The position numbers and the translations under genes were made by a program. Shown piece after piece: positions 25,317 to 26,526 of a stretch of 26,526 nucleotides of DNA. Source of the DNA: Rugosimonospora acidiphila (GTDB taxonomy: Bacteria > Actinomycetota > Actinomycetes > Mycobacteriales > Micromonosporaceae); assembly GCF_039543385.1 (NCBI RefSeq), contig NZ_BAABJQ010000057.1:1-26526 (forward strand), given 5' to 3'. How positions within the stretch are numbered: position 1 is the first letter of the stretch; each line of letters opens with the position of its first letter. The notes beneath the pieces were generated by a model that was not told where the DNA came from, did no database searches, and saw nothing but the letters and a program-made list of their open reading frames with translations.

Positions 25317-25389
25317 TCCCGCATTGTCGGCGCCCGCATTGGTGGCGCCCGCATTGGTGGCGCCCGCATTGGTGGCGCCCGCATTGGTG
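25315..25389. repeat. 15-base tandem repeat, four perfect copies
   Basis: GCGCCCGCATTGGTG is repeated exactly at 25330, 25345, 25360 and 25375, with a degenerate fifth copy just upstream (25315-25329). It starts right after the terminator and lies between genes. The unit length is a multiple of three, and one frame would read Ala-Pro-Ala-Leu-Val repeats, but no start with an RBS supports translation. Confidence 0.9.
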
Positions 25390-25493
25390 GCGAATCAGGG
25401 GCGGGTCAGGGCGGTCCCCGATGCGACCAGGGCGCTCGACAGGCGATCGTGGATGGGTAAGCACGCCGCAGCGCCACGGAAAGGATCCACACC

Positions 25494-25757
25494 ATGAACA
25501 GCGTCAACGCCAGGTTCCACGAGAACGGGCTGGTACGGCCGCGCGACGGCCGGGTACTCGGCGGCGTGTGCGCGGGACTCGCGCGCCGCTTCGGAATCCG
25601 CCCGTGGTCGGCGCGGCTGCTATTCGTGGTCGTCCTGCTCGTCTTGCCGGGCAGTCAGTTCCTGATCTACCCGGTGCTGTGGATCCTCATGCCGAGCGAG
25701 GATCGCGCGGCGGCGACCGCCACGCTCTCGTCGCACTCCGCGCCTGGGGTGCGGTAG
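25494..25757 (+). CDS. PspC-domain membrane protein
   Basis: 87 residues, ATG 25494 with AAAGGA about 8 bases upstream. It has the compact PspC pattern: LVRPRDGRVLGGVCAGLARR followed by FGIRPWSARLLFVVVLLVLP and LIYPVLWILMPSED. One cytoplasmic amphipathic segment and one or two membrane helices are predicted. PspC proteins respond to membrane stress and can contact PspA or toxin-like partners. Here it is an isolated short version, about the size of typical actinobacterial stand-alone copies. No partner gene is adjacent. Confidence 0.88.
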   Translation: MNSVNARFHENGLVRPRDGRVLGGVCAGLARRFGIRPWSARLLFVVVLLVLPGSQFLIYPVLWILMPSEDRAAATATLSSHSAPGVR

Positions 25758-25768
25758 TCGCGGCCGGG

Positions 25769-26269
25769 TCAGAACAGCGGGGTGAAGACGCAGACGAAGC
25801 CCGAACCGTTGCGCTTCACGTCCCAACCGCCCCGGAACCGGGCGCCCCAGAATTCGCCGGTGCGAACGATCGCGCCCGCGGACGAGTTGAGGTCGTTGAG
25901 GGTGTTGACCTCACCGACCACCTCGTCCGGCGGGTTGGTCGTCCCGACCACGAGCTGGATGACCCCGGTGCGGCCGCCCACGAAGTAGAGCGACACGTAC
26001 CCCGGCGAGGTCGCCTGGTACACCTTGTTGATTTCGGCGCGAAAGCGCGCCTCGCCGACCCCGGCCTGCGCGGTCAGGCCACGCAGGCCGTCGACCGCCA
26101 CAGTGGTGGCGCGGGTCAGCCGCTCGGCGCGCTCGGCCAGCTCCTCCAGCCGGCGCGCGTCGTCCAGCAGCGGTCCGGCCGCGGCGGTCCTCGCCGACAG
26201 TCGCTGTACCTCCCGCTCCAGGGCCTCGATTCGGGCCGTCATCGCCTCGATCTCATCCCGCCGGCTCAC
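25769..26269 (-). CDS. Coiled-coil protein of unknown function
   Basis: 166 residues from GTG 26269, with GGAGG 7 bases upstream. Residues 1-60 form a heptad-like coiled coil (RRDEIEAMTARIEALEREVQ, then RRLEELAERAERLTRATT). Residues 70-166 form an alpha/beta-looking domain with FRAEINKVYQ, YVSLYFVGGRTGVIQLVVGT, a G/N-rich turn and a C-terminal GGWDVKRNGSGFVCVFTPLF. No signal peptide or membrane segment is seen. I do not recognise the family. It converges with the PspC gene over 11 bases, with no visible terminator between them. Confidence 0.7.
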   Translation of the reverse strand: MSRRDEIEAMTARIEALEREVQRLSARTAAAGPLLDDARRLEELAERAERLTRATTVAVDGLRGLTAQAGVGEARFRAEINKVYQATSPGYVSLYFVGGRTGVIQLVVGTTNPPDEVVGEVNTLNDLNSSAGAIVRTGEFWGARFRGGWDVKRNGSGFVCVFTPLF

Positions 26270-26368
26270 CGGGGACCTCCCTCTCGCGATCCACTCACCG
26301 TTCCGATGATCGCTGTGTCGGTCAACCGCTGGCGCTGTCTTTAGCCGGGGGTTTTGGCGGTAGAAACA

Positions 26369-26408
26369 CTTCAGGGGCACCCCCAAAAAATTGGGGGTGC
26401 CCCTGAAG
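26369..26408 (-). terminator. Terminator of the ribosomal RNA operon
   Basis: A perfect 16-base-pair stem (26369-26384 with 26393-26408) encloses an A6TT loop, which is AATTTTTT on the transcribed strand. It begins a few bases after the 3' end of the 5S rRNA and is one of the strongest hairpins in the window. Confidence 0.9.
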
Positions 26409-26414
26409 AAAGAA

Positions 26415-26526
26415 GTCCGGCGGCGTCCTACTCTCCCACACCCTCACAAGTGCAGTACCATCGGCGCAGGTGAGCTTAGCTACCGGGTTCGGAATGTAAC
26501 CGGGCGTTTCCCCACCGCTAAAACCG
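26415..26526 (-). rRNA. rrf: 5S ribosomal RNA (5' end outside the window)
   Basis: On the minus strand the sequence contains the conserved 5S blocks GGGAAACGCCCGGTTACATT, CCGAACCCGGTAGCTAAGCT, GCGCCGATGGTACTGCA and GGGAGAGTAGGACGCCGCC. The first ten or so bases are cut off by the window edge. The 23S and 16S genes are expected to the right. The 3' end at about 26415 is approximate. Confidence 0.95.

Noticed and set aside
25315..25389. Tandem repeats considered as a CRISPR array
   Set aside because: The units are directly adjacent with no spacers, and no cas genes are present.

Overview
The window is a piece of a high-GC actinobacterial chromosome, most likely Micromonosporaceae. That placement is an inference from codon use, GTG/TTG starts, two ECF sigma/anti-sigma pairs (one of the SigE family), a PspC protein and an actinomycete-type 5S rRNA; no sequence search was possible. 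It falls into two parts that meet at about 13770.

Left part (1-13767): an accessory, defence-rich island. It opens with the 3' end of an IS256-family transposase. On the minus strand follows a four-gene operon, read from 2987 down to 87: a two-domain ubiquitin-like protein, an E2-like protein, a JAB/JAMM isopeptidase and an E1-like adenylating enzyme. Each gene overlaps the next by four bases. This is the gene content and order of bacterial ISG15-like (Bil) antiphage conjugation operons. The IS256 end seems to have replaced the C-terminal tail of the E1. Divergently transcribed from this operon is a two-gene plus-strand cassette: a STAS-like/HATPase protein and a DUF4325 (STAS-like)/winged-helix protein. 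They look like a kinase and a DNA-binding target of a partner-switching pathway. I know of no described defence system made of exactly this pair, so it is the best candidate here for something new. Then come an XRE/MmyB-type regulator fragment, a complete type I restriction-modification operon (hsdM-hsdS-hsdR, minus strand, four-base overlaps), a decayed IS3-family element, a winged-helix-like gene frameshifted by a GACC repeat, and a DUF4365 nuclease-like gene. The island ends at the 5' half of a tRNA-Lys(UUU) gene broken at the anticodon loop, which looks like an old integration junction.

Right part (13804-26526): ordinary chromosome. A small membrane protein and its winged-helix regulator share a promoter whose -10 overlaps a perfect palindrome. 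Next are a secreted cadherin-like/esterase-like-phytase protein with a strong terminator, an ECF sigma factor with a membrane-anchored partner, a bidirectional terminator, a large OafA-type acyltransferase with a SGNH domain (minus), an MFS exporter divergent from a MarR regulator with CTTAG/CTAAG operators between them, a PEP mutase/isocitrate lyase-family enzyme (minus), a SigE-family sigma factor coupled to its anti-sigma partner, a 15-bp tandem repeat, a PspC membrane protein and a coiled-coil protein of unknown function (minus). The right edge holds the 3' end of a ribosomal RNA operon (5S rRNA, minus) with a strong terminator.

The left part reads as a stacked immunity locus (Bil-type conjugation, type I restriction, a DUF4365 candidate, a possible signalling switch) repeatedly hit by IS elements and sitting beside a broken tRNA gene. 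The right part holds regulator/effector pairs of general envelope and stress physiology.
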